From: Schistosoma haematobium
Lineage: Eukaryota > Platyhelminthes > Trematoda > Strigeidida > Schistosomatidae
Assembly (NCBI RefSeq): GCF_000699445.3
Contig: NC_067196.1
Coordinates: 72,299,864-72,363,863 of the forward strand
Direction of reading: 5' to 3'
Length of the DNA stretch: 64,000 nt
Positions 12,902 to 24,300 of the stretch are shown piece by piece. Every line of letters begins with the position of its first letter. Position 1 is the first letter of the stretch. Under the pieces are notes generated by a model, which was given only the letters and a program-made list of their open reading frames with translations, was not told the DNA's origin and made no database searches. Both the position numbers and the translations under genes were made by a program.

Positions 12902-13466
12902 CTCTTCTTTTGAAATGTTATTACATTATAATAATGATTCGAATGAAATGGCATTGATTGGTACTGTAGTCCTACCATACCGTCATGGCACAACAGAAGA
13001 AATCCAAAGAATCTTAAAACATCACAGAATCAAAGTGTATTACAAAACAACGGACACACTACGTAATACTTTAGTTCGCCTGAAAGACAAAATCCCTTTC
13101 ATGTCCACACAGAACTGCGTCTACAAATTAGGTTATATTGATTGTGATGCCTATTATATTGGAGAGTCATCCCGCGAAATCGTGACTAGAGCCAAAGAAC
13201 ATATTAGGTACACAAAGAAACCTCCTAACAATCCTGTAGAATTGAACCAACTTCAAATTAAATCGGCAATAGCAGTTCATGCCATTTTCAACAACCACCA
13301 AATCGATTTTAAAAATATCAAAATATTGCAAAAAGGCTTTTCCAACTACAAAGAAAGGAGGGTAGCTGAGGCGTTCCATATAATGCTTAATCCTACTTCT
13401 CTCAATAGAAAGGAAGGTCTTACTATACATCCTACTTGGACCAACTATCCTAGCCATTCAATCTGA
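12822..13466 (+). CDS. Open frame with the inverted GIY-YIG endonuclease copy
   Basis: An ATG-initiated frame of 214 codons. The first 31 residues or so come from reading the RT region backwards and have no known meaning. From the LLHYNNDSNE stretch on, it is the whole Penelope endonuclease: [37 protein letters not shown], then a C-terminal helix-rich tail ending in the PSHSI stop. The domain is open throughout, but the first Cys of the CxxC pair is Tyr (LGYIDC against LGCIDC in the other arm), which should weaken metal binding. No promoter or transcript evidence is visible. It is more likely a by-product of the inverted duplication than a gene. Confidence 0.4.
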   Translation: MITVVLPLSAFVMIIVLSLLSECRAFNSSFEMLLHYNNDSNEMALIGTVVLPYRHGTTEEIQRILKHHRIKVYYKTTDTLRNTLVRLKDKIPFMSTQNCVYKLGYIDCDAYYIGESSREIVTRAKEHIRYTKKPPNNPVELNQLQIKSAIAVHAIFNNHQIDFKNIKILQKGFSNYKERRVAEAFHIMLNPTSLNRKEGLTIHPTWTNYPSHSI

Positions 13467-13802
13467 TCGTATTTACAATTTCACACTATCATATTACAAA
13501 TTTAAACTCTATCCTTTCTTACCATAAAGGTCACACAAGTTTTCATTCTTAAACAATGCACATATACATACACAAAAATTTACATACATATCACTTATGA
13601 ATCACCTTGACAGAAATGACATGACATCAACTTGTTCAGACCTGTTTTTTGATTGATCAAATATTATTCTTGCATTGTTCCGTTGTACTATTTAAACTTG
13701 GATTAATTTTAATTTGGTTATTTATTCTCTGAAGAAGTGACTTACACTAAGTCACGAAACGTCAGAAAATCTAATTTTCTACTCATTGGGATATTACAAA
13801 TA
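12918..13802 (+). repeat. Right arm of the 885-bp inverted repeat of the Penelope-like element
   Basis: This is the reverse complement of 10836-11720. It places a second GIY-YIG endonuclease domain and 3' UTR in plus orientation, directly abutting the 5'-truncated RT that reads the other way. Confidence 0.85.
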
Positions 13803-13870
13803 TACTATTTATTTATAACAATCCACTGATTGCTCAATTTATTCGAAATTATGTAATCAAATCTTGGTAA

Positions 13871-13893
13871 TGACACCTACAAACATAAAATCT
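13871..13893. repeat. Right copy of 23-bp direct repeat flanking the Penelope-like element
   Basis: It matches 10800-10822 with one difference and marks the right edge of the Penelope-like insertion. Confidence 0.65.
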
Positions 13894-14699
13894 GTCAACA
13901 TCACAGGCTTTTTTACTAATTTAGATCAAGAACAGTACAAATATCAGCATCAATTGATAATACACTATTCCTACTGACACTGTAGCGTCATTACTCTTGC
14001 GGCGAACTGGACATTACCTATCTGAGAACCCGTCACTTGTCAACGCATTGCATTTCAATACGGATTTATTGAATCTTAAAATGTCATAGAATTTTATCAC
14101 TGTCTTTGTTGATTGCTTGCTATTTAACTAACTTGTATGTCACAATTTTAAGCACAGCGACGAATCGAACTTTCCCATGATCATTGTTACTCACTATTTC
14201 CCGATCAGCTGCTGCTGCCTCCTTTCCATTTGTCTTACAGCTCAGCAATGCCCGAAGAGTCTACATGGATCATTTGGCAACCTTCGGCTCATGAATACCC
14301 CTAACGTGTATAGTGCAGATTCAAACGCCCGTTGGGGAAATATGGAAGTACCGTTGAAATGTCACAACACTTGGCAAATCCTACGGCAATCAGATCACTG
14401 AATGTAGGACGTTCCACCGGTCTTCGCCAAGGTCAAGAACAACCAACGCGCATTAGTTAAATACACACCATAGACTGGTTCATACAGCAGTGGTCTCACT
14501 CTGCTCCTTGTGCTTACTCTTACTAACATACTTCTGTAGTAACGTCATCCGTGTCGCACGGTTATAAAAGCGGCCAACTTACTTGAATATGAGGAAAGGG
14601 CAACCCACGTTAGGTATAAACTGTGAGAGCTGACTTAGACGCAAGCTGACTGGTTACACCGTTCCCATCCAACTCGATCAGGCCTTCAGTAATTCGACA
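13894..14699. other. No recognisable feature
   Basis: The sequence is less AT-rich than its neighbours towards the right. It could hold the long terminal repeat or leader of the gypsy relic that follows, but I could not pair it with a second copy in the window. Confidence 0.25.
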
Positions 14700-16665
14700 G
14701 GGATTACCTGTGCTACTGGTCTTCAACAATGCTTCGCAGCAGGGTAGTGAACTCACTCGCTGAAGTCGCTCCTGTGGACGGTAAGGAATCGTGGGATGTC
14801 CTCGTTTTCCATATACTTGTGGGGTTTGGCAATCTGGCTGACTGACGAACGTTACTACAACAGTATGGAGTTATGCGCCTTGTTCCTGATGGAGACCTGC
14901 ATGTATTTTCATACATCTTGACCAACATTTTTTGACATGCGTTGTCCACGCTGAAAGGGGAAGCGAAAGAGCAGCTGCTGATATCTCATTTCGTCGAATG
15001 CCTGCGGGATGATGGTCCAACAGCTCAAGGTAGAAAGTGTTGTACAGCCAATGGATGGCTAGAGCAGCTAGGCACCTGATGAATTCGACTGTACCATCAT
15101 TAACGAGTGAATGTAGGACATGTCTCCGTGGAGGAGCGGGGATACGTGTTGGTACTGAGGGAAATGTTGGATGATTAGAGTGAGGGACCGTTTCACACCA
15201 CGGGAGGGATTGCCTCAGAAAGTTGAAAGACAACCCACTTAAATGTAACGTCTTTTGTTCTTAAAACGACGCTTGGGGTTTTTGCGTTAGTAAATAGAGG
15301 TGCATTGTACACGAGCATGCGAGTGAGTGAGAAAACCTTGGTTCGATCAGTTCATATGAACGCGGCTATATCGTCAAAAAAGACACTTAAATGGTCAGAC
15401 TGGGAATACTAGCAGTACAAACGTTGAGCGAACGGGCTCTAAAATGTTTAGAGGTTGCAGACTGTTGATTCAAAATGAACGGGTGTACATTGCTATATAC
15501 CTTCATCGTGAACAACAGAATACGACAGACTATACAGGAAGCAGATTTTTTGAAGGAAATAAGGGCAGAAGTTGACACTGATAACGGGGTGACCACTAAG
15601 CATGAAAAATTTATCGTATGCGAAAGCAGTAGAATAGCGGGGGTAAAAACAGCAACCATAATTAAAAAATGATGTATCGAATGTTGGAACACTAGTGGTA
15701 AAATAGGTGAATTTGTTCACTGATGATGGCGAAGCTAATGGGCATTGTGATGCTTGAAATTACCACAATTAGTCGCTGAAAGACATTTTATGCACATCAG
15801 CTTCCTGTCCATCTAGAAACAGAAGCGAAACTTCAGATGGAAATGTTAAGGGATGGAATGAGTGTAGAAATAAAGCACATACAATTCACTCATTCTACTG
15901 GTGAAGAGATCCAATGAGAAGTAATGATTTTGTGTCGACTTTCGAGAACTAGATAACACAACTGAACTGAAGCTGTGCACAACGCCAATAGTGGTAAAAA
16001 ATTTAGACCTCCTACAGCAAGCCCAAGTGTTTGTGTTATTGGACCTCCGATTAGAATATTGACAACTACCAACAAAAATAAGCGCCAGCGTGGAGCAGAG
16101 GCAATACCAATTTAAACGAATTCCCTTTGGATCATCTGGAGAGCTTTTTACTTCCAGAAGACTGGTGACATTATTACTTCGAAATCCTAAGAACTTAGAA
16201 GTATATGGAGATGATCTGGTTTTGTGAACCCAAAAAAAGAAGGACCATCAGTGACAGTTGTAGGCTGTATTAAAGAGAATTAATGTTTGGCCTGAAAATC
16301 AACAAGAAGACTCAGATACCGAAGACCAATTTTAACCTGTAAGCATATGAATTTTAAGGTGTAATAAACATGCCTCTCGAAAAAATGCTCGCGGTCAACA
16401 TCGCTCGCCTCTTAAAGGAATTTGTGACAGTTCACAGAGAGAACGGCATTTTATATTCTCTTCGTGACAAACTTCAGTGAGATTGCAGCATCACTCCACA
16501 GAGTTGTGAGTAACGAAATATTTAAATGGACGGAAGAGGTGCAGAGAACAATTGACTAAATAAAACAGCTGTTAAGTGACAAACATATGGCTCTGCAATT
16601 ACTCATCCCTGGCAAACCGTTTGCAAAGGTCGCGGACGCAATTTGTTGATTAATAGTCGTGGAGC
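14700..16665 (+). mobile_element. Ty3/gypsy-like LTR retrotransposon relic
   Basis: Plus-strand frames hold scattered gypsy-type pieces. At 14940-15010 a gag-like phrase reads ALSTLKGEAKEQLLISHFVE. At about 16110-16224 an RT piece reads IPFGSSGELFTSRRLVTLLL and VYGDDLVL (catalytic DD at 16201-16224). At about 16440-16645 the RT/RNase H junction reads VTNFSEIAASLHRVV, FKWTEEVQRTIDKIKQLLS and PGKPFAKVADA, matching the usual NFSxIAxPL...F.WTxExQxAFxxIKxLL pattern. The open frame at 15475-15672 (65 codons) may be the protease region but has no clear motif. Stops and frameshifts are frequent and no terminal repeats were found. The right end is cut by the next relic. Confidence 0.6.
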
Positions 16666-18180
16666 TCAAACAGAAAATTGTTGTTGTCGTATGCGAAACA
16701 ATTGGTTAAGGATTGTGAAAATAGTTTGGAAAGGTTGTTCTTGTTTTCAAAGAAGGGATATCGTAGAAGTGATGGAACTCCACCATTTTTGATGCAAGTA
16801 AATCCGTTAATATTGACAGAAAATGATATTGTAAAAGCTCGAGTTTCATCAGAAATTTCTAGTAGTGTGTTCTCTACCAATGGTGATGAATGATCAATCA
16901 TCACTGATGATAGTGAAGGCTTGTCGATTGAACTGTTTTACGATTACTTCACCACCTTAAACCAGTCAAGGCCAGTAATCCTGATGGTCTTGATCCCATG
17001 ATTATGAAAACGCTGGCGGATGTAATTGTCGAACCTCTTACAATACTGCCTGATATGTCTTTGCGTTAGTCGAGACTCCCAAGGGACTAGGAAGACGCGA
17101 TCATCGGTCCAGTTTATAGAGCGGGTAGCAGAGACTTAGTTAGTAACTAATCATCCGTTGTTCTAATCAGTTTATTTGTCAAGCGTGTGGAAAACATTAT
17201 TTGAATGGCCATTTCGAATCATGTGAATGGGAATAATCTTTTATCCATAGAACAGTATGGTTTTCGGAAAGGCATTTTACGCTTGGCAAATCTGCTCATT
17301 GCAAGGGAAACTTTGGCTGCACTGAGAGATTAAAATGGTCCAGCAGATGTAATTTTCACGGATGTAAGTAAAGCTTTTGACAAGGTCTCTCATTTTGGTC
17401 TTGAGTAAAAACTAGATCGTTTCAGGATCCATTATGAAAACTATGAGCTGGATAAGTAACATTCTCAGTGAGAGAAGACAAAAGGTATGGGTGAACGGGG
17501 CTTTATCAACGTGGGAATTTGTAAATTGTGAAGTTCATCAAGGTGCAATCCTCGTTCTCCTTCCTTTTATACTTTATGTAAATGATCTATGAACTGTAGT
17601 AAAAAATATGTTTTACTCTCTGCAGATGACATAAATATTTGGGGACCCACATACAGCATGTCGAATTGAATAACATTACATGATGACCTAAATTCACTGG
17701 CTAAGTGAATGTGTAGGTAATCACTTGAAGTTAAGTTCAATAAAAGTGTAGTGTTGCAAATAAATAACTGCGTTGATTCATATCACCACAGAATAAGTGA
17801 AACTGTGTCACCTAAAGTAATGGACTACAAAAACCAAGTAGTCATAATACTCAACAAGTAAATCCAAGGCTGCTGCTATCAAAGGCTTCAGAGTCCCATA
17901 GGACATTCTAGAGTCGTTTTACTACTTCGACAAATAAATGTCCAGGGTGTTGTATCCGACTTTTTCAAAGCCGTATTTGAAATATGTGATTCAAGTGGTG
18001 AGTCTTTGTTTCAAGTATGAAGCGGATAGGCTAGAACGGCGATGGACCAAAATGGCAAATGGTCTCTCTGGCTTATCTTATGAAGACCGACTGACACGAC
18101 TAAACATATTTCCATTGCCTAACTGCAGGTTATGAGATTAATTTAAGCCCACTAACCTCCTATCCTTACAACTGAAGACT
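16666..18180 (+). mobile_element. CR1-like reverse transcriptase relic
   Basis: The open frame 16678-16893 is a CR1 pre-RT segment, with KKGYRRSDGTPPF and a later SSVFSTNGDE. It is followed by a decayed RT: SPDGLDPMIM near 16975, IEQYGFRKGILR near 17245-17285, VIFTDVSKAFDKVSH near 17350-17395 (motif A) and SADDINIWG near 17620-17645 (catalytic ADD). C-terminal KPYLKYVIQV and SGLSYEDRLTRLNIFPLP, typical of the CR1 end, lie at 17965-18120. Many stops make it inactive. It directly follows the gypsy relic, so one was probably inserted into the other. Confidence 0.65.
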
Positions 18181-19235
18181 TATTACAGTTTTTTTCTGTA
18201 GAAAAAGATTGAGGGTTTCTGGCGCCGAAATCTGGCTACTATGAATCTCAAGGTCTTCGGGCTCATGGGTAACTTGCAACCTGAATTATTATTTAATGGA
18301 AGGGAATTTTTAGTTGTTAAGCTCGCTCATTTTAAATCCGAATTCCTAGTACGCAAATATTTTAATATGTGCCATTTTGTGTAGATACTAAACGGTGGTC
18401 ATAATTACAAGGTTATCGACACAACGGGTGAAGCATGTGGTTTGTATAATTACTAGAGGTGAAGGCTTTACTGCTGAGTTACGAGGTATGTGAGGTGGCA
18501 GGCTTAGCACTTTATTCCCAAAGTGCACCACAGTTTTAGGTCACTATAAGCTTATCTACGTGTTAGATTTAAAGATACATATGTCCTTATGGTTGTACTC
18601 TTTACTGAACTTGTAGTGCTTTGCATGTAACGTTCAGCAAATAAGTGTCGATTGGCGGCTGATTTTCCTCTTAATTCCGTCTTCTATTGTGTTCTAGCCT
18701 AATTGGTCCTTTTAAAAACATTCTCTACTTGTTTCTCAATATTAAACCTTTTTTTCAAGTCCCTATTCTGTCTCCTGGTCTATGCAACAGTTTGAAGCTT
18801 GAAATACCACTGGTCTAAACTGCGAATGTTCCAAGCCGCCGGATAACACAATCCCACTGAACAGTTGCATTTATACTTAATCTCTAGTTTGGTGTCATTT
18901 CATGTTTTCGATTCTTAATTTTCGTTTGTGGCTTGTAAATTGTATTCTCCATGCTTAGATTCATTGCACTTTATATCTTGTCTTTTACTCGTTACATCTC
19001 CGTGATTTTCTCTGCGATGATAACACTGGTAAACCGAAATAGTTATCCTCACCCGGGATTCTTAGTTGGATATGACCAGCTAACTGACTATCCCAGATAA
19101 AATCAACTAATCGGAATATTTTGTGGATAAGAAGTAATCATCTGTTTCAGTTATTTTGATCAGTGTATGAAGATAGAGGGGAACTGTGTAAGACCAAAAT
19201 TGAACAAGACAGCTCTGTTAGCGGCTTTGAATTCC
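18181..19235. other. No recognisable feature
   Basis: AT-rich sequence between two mobile-element relics. I see no open frame of note and no repeat in common with the rest of the window. Confidence 0.3.
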
Positions 19236-19775
19236 CCAACCGTTGCTGCTACCTTGACGTGGCGGCCAGGCTTCCCTATTGTGATAAACCAGTCGGGCTA
19301 TATTGGCTGAAACAGTCGTTCCTCAGGGTCCTACCATGCTAGACATGTTGGTTAAAGAGCGGTAGGACTAAAGGCGGCAAAACCAAGGTCCGAGGGCGAA
19401 GTTGTACTGCTAACTGTACAGAGGTGTGCTAGCAGTATGGTGTTTCCTTTAGACAACCAGCATAATAGCGATGCTGCACTCCCACAAAGGAAGGATGGGA
19501 TTAGAAAAGGTCGACCCTAAAAATGCACATCTCACTTCATCTTACATATATCCGTCTCCGGAAGTAAGTTCTCAACATGTATGGAGCTAACACAAAAATT
19601 ACCCACAAAATGGTCGTGTGTGATCGATCTCTAGCGCTTGTCTCTCGGGCACTGCGGTCACGCTATCAGGTCACTAAGACCAACCCTAACCCGATTTCAT
19701 TTTTGGGTACCTCTAGAAGAACCCTTCCACGGTGTGGGCAACCGGGAAGTGATAACTGCCCTCATCCAAGACCAC
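19236..19775 (+). mobile_element. RTE-like element, 5' leader fragment
   Basis: This stretch matches 55853-56385 closely, from CCGTTGCTGCTACCTTGACG through GGTCGACCCTAAAAATGCAC to GGGAAGTGATAACTGCCCTC. It includes the start of the same coding frame (CDRSLALVSRALRSR against CDRPQAVVPWALRSR). The match stops near 19770, before any endonuclease. It is a 3'-truncated copy, or the residue of a deletion, since target-primed insertion normally loses the 5' end instead. Its left edge near 19236 helps define where the RTE unit starts. Confidence 0.7.
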
Positions 19776-20867
19776 CATATTCAAGAGTATGTCGGTAAAT
19801 CGTTTGGCGCTTCATGACCTCCATCAGGTGGTGTGAATCAGAGCTGTGCTATATGTATTAATTAGATGAAACTCGGGGTGGATCATGTATTAAACATTGA
19901 TTCAAAATATTAACCGCACTGACACAAATTTGCTTATATTATGTTTATATCCTTAAATCTCATGATGCCGCATAAAGAGGAAATTAACAAGTGATTATAA
20001 TAGAGTCATGAAGGTTCTTGGTCTATATGAAGTGAGCAAATGTTGAAGAATTAGATTTTTAAGATACGAAACGAGTTAAGGAATAAAACCACGCACACCA
20101 TTTATAAATGTTGAGCCATGATACCTAGGATATCTTTAGTAATTGCGTCCGCATTGCTAAAATGGCTTAAACTTACAGTCGGTAACTGCATGAATCAATG
20201 TAGTTATGAAGTCTCTCCACAGCATTTTCCAGATCCAGTAGTACTCTAGGCAGCAATCCACATTCTGTCAGGGTATGGATCATGATATTAAGTACATCCT
20301 TCAGTCACTACAATCACTAAAAGGCCACAATTTTCACTGACCCATTTCATGCACGACTCTATACTCCATCAAGTCATAGTCGTTGTAGACTTTCAATCCT
20401 TGGATAATTTATTCGTTAAATGTTTTGTTCGTCAAAGTTGTTACAATAATTTACTACTTCAGTCGCTATTTCTTCCATTGTCATTAGCATAAACATATTT
20501 CCTTACTAACCATGTTTTGGATTAAGGATACTGTATAAGGTACGAAATTATGTACTCTGCAAAATGACATTGTAAAAACGTACATTTTCTCTATTTAAAT
20601 CACATCCGAAATCTTTTCATCCTGATTGCTGTGAATTATAGTATAAGGCAACAACAACCTGAACAACTAACTGTTAATTAGTTAAGTTCAACTATGTATG
20701 CTTTGGTTAAAGTTGGTCCAATCCAATAAACAAGTATCCGTTGACGAATAAGAAATAATGTTTACTAGTACACTGACTTACTTTTAGGTCTAAGACAGTA
20801 TTATGCTGAATTTAATGTGTTTATAATACAGAGATATAAATAAAGTCATGTTTTTTTGAAAAATTTC
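19776..20867. other. Upstream region of the cyclin-Y gene
   Basis: AT-rich sequence with no open frame of note and no recognised repeat. Any promoter for cyclin-Y should lie here or further upstream, but I could not name a core element with confidence. Confidence 0.3.
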
Positions 20868-20943
20868 AGCCTGTCTTTTGTTCGAACAATGAGTTAGTAG
20901 TACCTTCGACTTCTATGTGTTTAGCTCAAAATACAAACTAAAA
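20868..20943 (+). promoter_or_regulatory. Cyclin-Y leader: splice acceptor and two tiny upstream ORFs
   Basis: A polypyrimidine-like run (seven T) and AAATTTCAG end at 20869, a plausible acceptor for a 5' UTR exon or for a trans-spliced leader, which schistosomes use. Between it and the cyclin-Y ATG are two upstream ORFs: 20889-20897 (2 codons) and 20915-20941 (8 codons, stop two bases before the main ATG). Both are out of frame with cyclin-Y. The in-frame stop at 20890-20892 shows that 20944 is the first in-frame ATG. Confidence 0.45.
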
Positions 20944-21358
20944 ATGGGAAACTTTTGTGCTTGTTGTGCTTGGAAGTCTCATGACAAACCGATGGGTGAA
21001 ACAAATGTCATCAATTATGGATCTGCCGTTCCTAATCATGTTGGCCATGTAGGAAAATCACAATCAGGTTGCCACTCGGAATGTGCCAAGGATGGTTTAT
21101 CTGGTTATCGTTCTTTATCAAATGATCCTTCACATTTAAATAATTCTCATCCTTATCATCGTTCAGATAGTCGCATTTCTAGAGCAGGGCACAATGGTCC
21201 AGCTCCTCTGGGAGATATGCAAGGGGTGAGAGACTTTTCTTATCGAACACAAGGGGACTTTGGTATGAGCGTCGAACCTTCAGACTTCATGCTTTCCTCA
21301 GTCTACACACAATCAAGCACTTCAAACTTGCAGCATATCTCAGAGAGAGAACCAGATG
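20944..21358 (+). CDS. CCNY: Cyclin-Y exon 1 (residues 1-138)
   Basis: The ATG context is AAAAATGGG, and the exon ends at the donor G|GTAAGT with phase 1. It encodes the lipid-anchor motif MGNFCACC and a Ser/His-rich variable stretch, then the conserved LQHISERE phrase. The open frame runs on briefly into the intron and stops at 21375, which would mislead a gene finder into a 144-residue single-exon gene. Confidence 0.93.
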
Positions 21359-24300
21359 GTAAGTCTTTCGGTTGATGATAAGTTTTCATAATTAAAGTAC
21401 CAAGTTAATTTGAACCTTCAACAAGCTATTTGTTAGTTGGTGTTTCGTGGCCCACTTATTTGACTCCAATTTGGTCAAACAGTGATGTTAGTGAAATATA
21501 CATCCCGGATACCCTCGTATATAATTATCAACTTAACTCGCGTTAGTGAATAGCGGAATCAAATAAACCAAATATGAGCATGAATTTTGGATATGTATAT
21601 TTCATACACTCGTGCCACACAGGCAATCAGAGAAACGGAATGGAGAAGCAGATCGGAAAGACAAGCGCGCCAACTCCATTTGATAAAGCGGAAATCAATA
21701 TTTCTAACCAGACGAAAATAAGCTAAAGACATGTGATGAATGTTGTGAGCGGTACACACACGCTCATATAAAATCAGTCAAGGTTGTAAGCGAATAACCG
21801 ACAAGGTTAAAGTGTGACTTTAGAGTGACAAATAAATCGGCCTGTCCGGAAGCTAGAGCAACCCATGTGGGCCTGACATAATGCTAGACACTACAGCTGT
21901 TTGATTATAACGCTTTATGCTCTAAATATTAATTACGAATTATTTTTATTATGTGTGTAAGCTGGTAGTTTGCATTTTTATTTGTTAAAGCAATAATCTG
22001 ATATGCTTTTTAATATCATTCACGTTACGTATTCGTTTTTACTCAAACTTCAATAAACACTCATCTATGTCATAAGTTGATTTTATATCACTGATTGATT
22101 GTCTGAAAAAGCGATAAGTTGTTATGGCCAAAGGATTTTGATGATCGAAATTCCTATTGCTAAAATCAGTGAATAGAACGCTATTCAATAAATAAACTCA
22201 ATGCTGTGAAATATAACGGAGTGATGGCTGCTCATGAAACTGTTATTGACTTAAGGCTGCAAATGATTTAAAATCAAAGACAAGACCACTAACCCAGAGA
22301 AACTCATTTCTCACGTAATAAAGTAACTCGTTTAGATACCGAATATGAACACAAAATAAATATGGTTGACAATCATAGATGATTGAAGGAAACTAGCTTG
22401 TAGGTCGCTTGTTCTTCAATCAATTATGGCCTGACTGTTTTATTAATTACTAGTATTTTTTCATTTCAACACATAAACATTGATACAACGAGACACCAAA
22501 TATATATGCGCCACACAAATCATTCGATTTGTGTAAGGGCTGGAATACTGCTCGGTGGATTTCTTAAGGAGCCATTCCCCGCAGACCAGTGGTTATTTCG
22601 GAGTACTGATGTGTAAGCGTGCAACAAAAGATTACAAGTATCTCCCAAGTGTTGGCCATGTATTTTGAAATGATCGAGTGAGTAATGCCGAGTTCAGCCA
22701 TAGAGCACTCGGCGAAGTCATTTCATTTGATTTGTGTGTGGGCTTTGATACTGCCCGGATGCCTAGACCGAATCAGGATACTAAGCGAAGATTCGAAAGC
22801 AGTGAATTAGGTTATGAGTCTTCACCAATTGAAGTGGTTGAGACACATATTACGTATGTATGACCGTCATCTGCCTTAATGGATGATGTTTGTATATGTA
22901 AGAGGAGGCTGGAAGAAAGTTGGAGTTGATCAAACCAAGACGTGGCACCAGTCCACAAAGTCAATGACAATTAAACTGAGTCATGTTGATAAGTGCAGAC
23001 AACCTGACTTGGTTGGTAACCGAGTGATTTTTGTGACCAATGTTTAGAGATTTTGGATGATGTGGTTTAAAATTGGTTAGAATGACCCAGGTTCATCCAC
23101 TCCTTATCCTTCCTGAGATCTCGAGTCCCAATATTCCTCCATACATATCTTTTCATTCTTTCTTGTCGAACAACATTATCTGTGTGTAATCTTTCATATT
23201 GGTATTTCTAATACATCATTTAAACTCCTTTGTGTAACTTGGACCAGGTTTCCCAGTCAATCAGTCAGTCAGTCAGTCAGCTACAACGTAGTACCAAGCA
23301 CATATGTGCATTGGTCGAAGTTTTCATACCTCATTAGCACAACAAGATGAACACCGGATTCATAGAAGTAGTTGTGGTAATTTATAAAAGAACTATTGTA
23401 TGTAAGGACATAGTACAGTGATTTTAATCTCTTAAAGGGAAGACATAGAGTATATACACCTACTCCATTGTTATTGATTTTGAGTCATGTCACCCAGAGT
23501 CTCCAACCATTGGTTACGATCTTGACCCAGTACACACTTGTCCCACATTCTACGCTGTTTACGACTGACTGACCTATCCAATGATGGGGCCTAGTACTTA
23601 AAATTTTTCCGACTGTAGCAATGAATGACATGGTTCCAGCCCCAAGCAACAGTAATACCAACCTAATGGACGTTTTATACTTAAAATTATAGTGTCCCTT
23701 TAGTTATGAAACATAAGTTCATGGCCTCCTATTGACTATTTCCGAACATTTAATACTTATTTAAGCGTTTTTTATTTATGCTTAATTTATTGCTGTTTAT
23801 TTAGAAATAAATTTTGTACTTGTTGAGTCCTGAATATTCACAAGATTGTGCTACACCGTGTTATATATTTAACAGCTTACTCACAGTGTTCTTGTCCTAA
23901 TCCGTTTTTTAGATACTGATGCTGATCCATCTTTAAATCCAACTAAAAGAACATTATTTATGCAACGTTCAAGTAAAGACATTGAAAGAAGTATGTTTTT
24001 TACTTAGTTTGTTGTAAACATTCCACACGTTTGATTAATACTGATAAATTTTATCATTAGTATAATTTTGTCTTTATCAATGAAGAGTAAGATATCTTTC
24101 TCTAATGTCTAACTTCAGTTGGTGTACTGGTTAATAAACATCATTTCATTTTATCCTATCACTCTCGTTTTCTCCTATTTATTCAAATGTGACCCATATT
24201 TGGATGATTGTGACAGACTTTGATGAGTCCTCCTCCTGAAAAGGTTCACAAGACTTAATAATGGTTTATAGTCATTGGTTACTTAGCCTCTTTAGTGTAT

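Larger units (their letters stand above)
10823..13870 (-). mobile_element. Penelope-like element with GIY-YIG endonuclease and 885-bp inverted ends
   Basis: The minus strand encodes a Penelope-type reverse transcriptase followed by a GIY-YIG endonuclease, an arrangement known from Penelope-like elements of flukes. The two ends, 10836-11720 and 12918-13802, are nearly perfect reverse complements of identical length, so the element carries an inverted second copy of its own 3' part, including the endonuclease domain. A tail of about 68 bp beyond the right arm, ending TTGGTAA, is not in the left arm but is shared with the second copy at 27.4-29.0 kb. A 23-bp direct repeat flanks the insertion. 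Confidence 0.85.

Noticed and set aside
20917..21375. Single-exon gene of 152 codons starting upstream of MGNFCACC
   Set aside because: The apparent start at 20917 is GTG, not ATG. The real start is the ATG at 20944, and the frame continues into intron 1; the donor at 21359 fits the family alignment.
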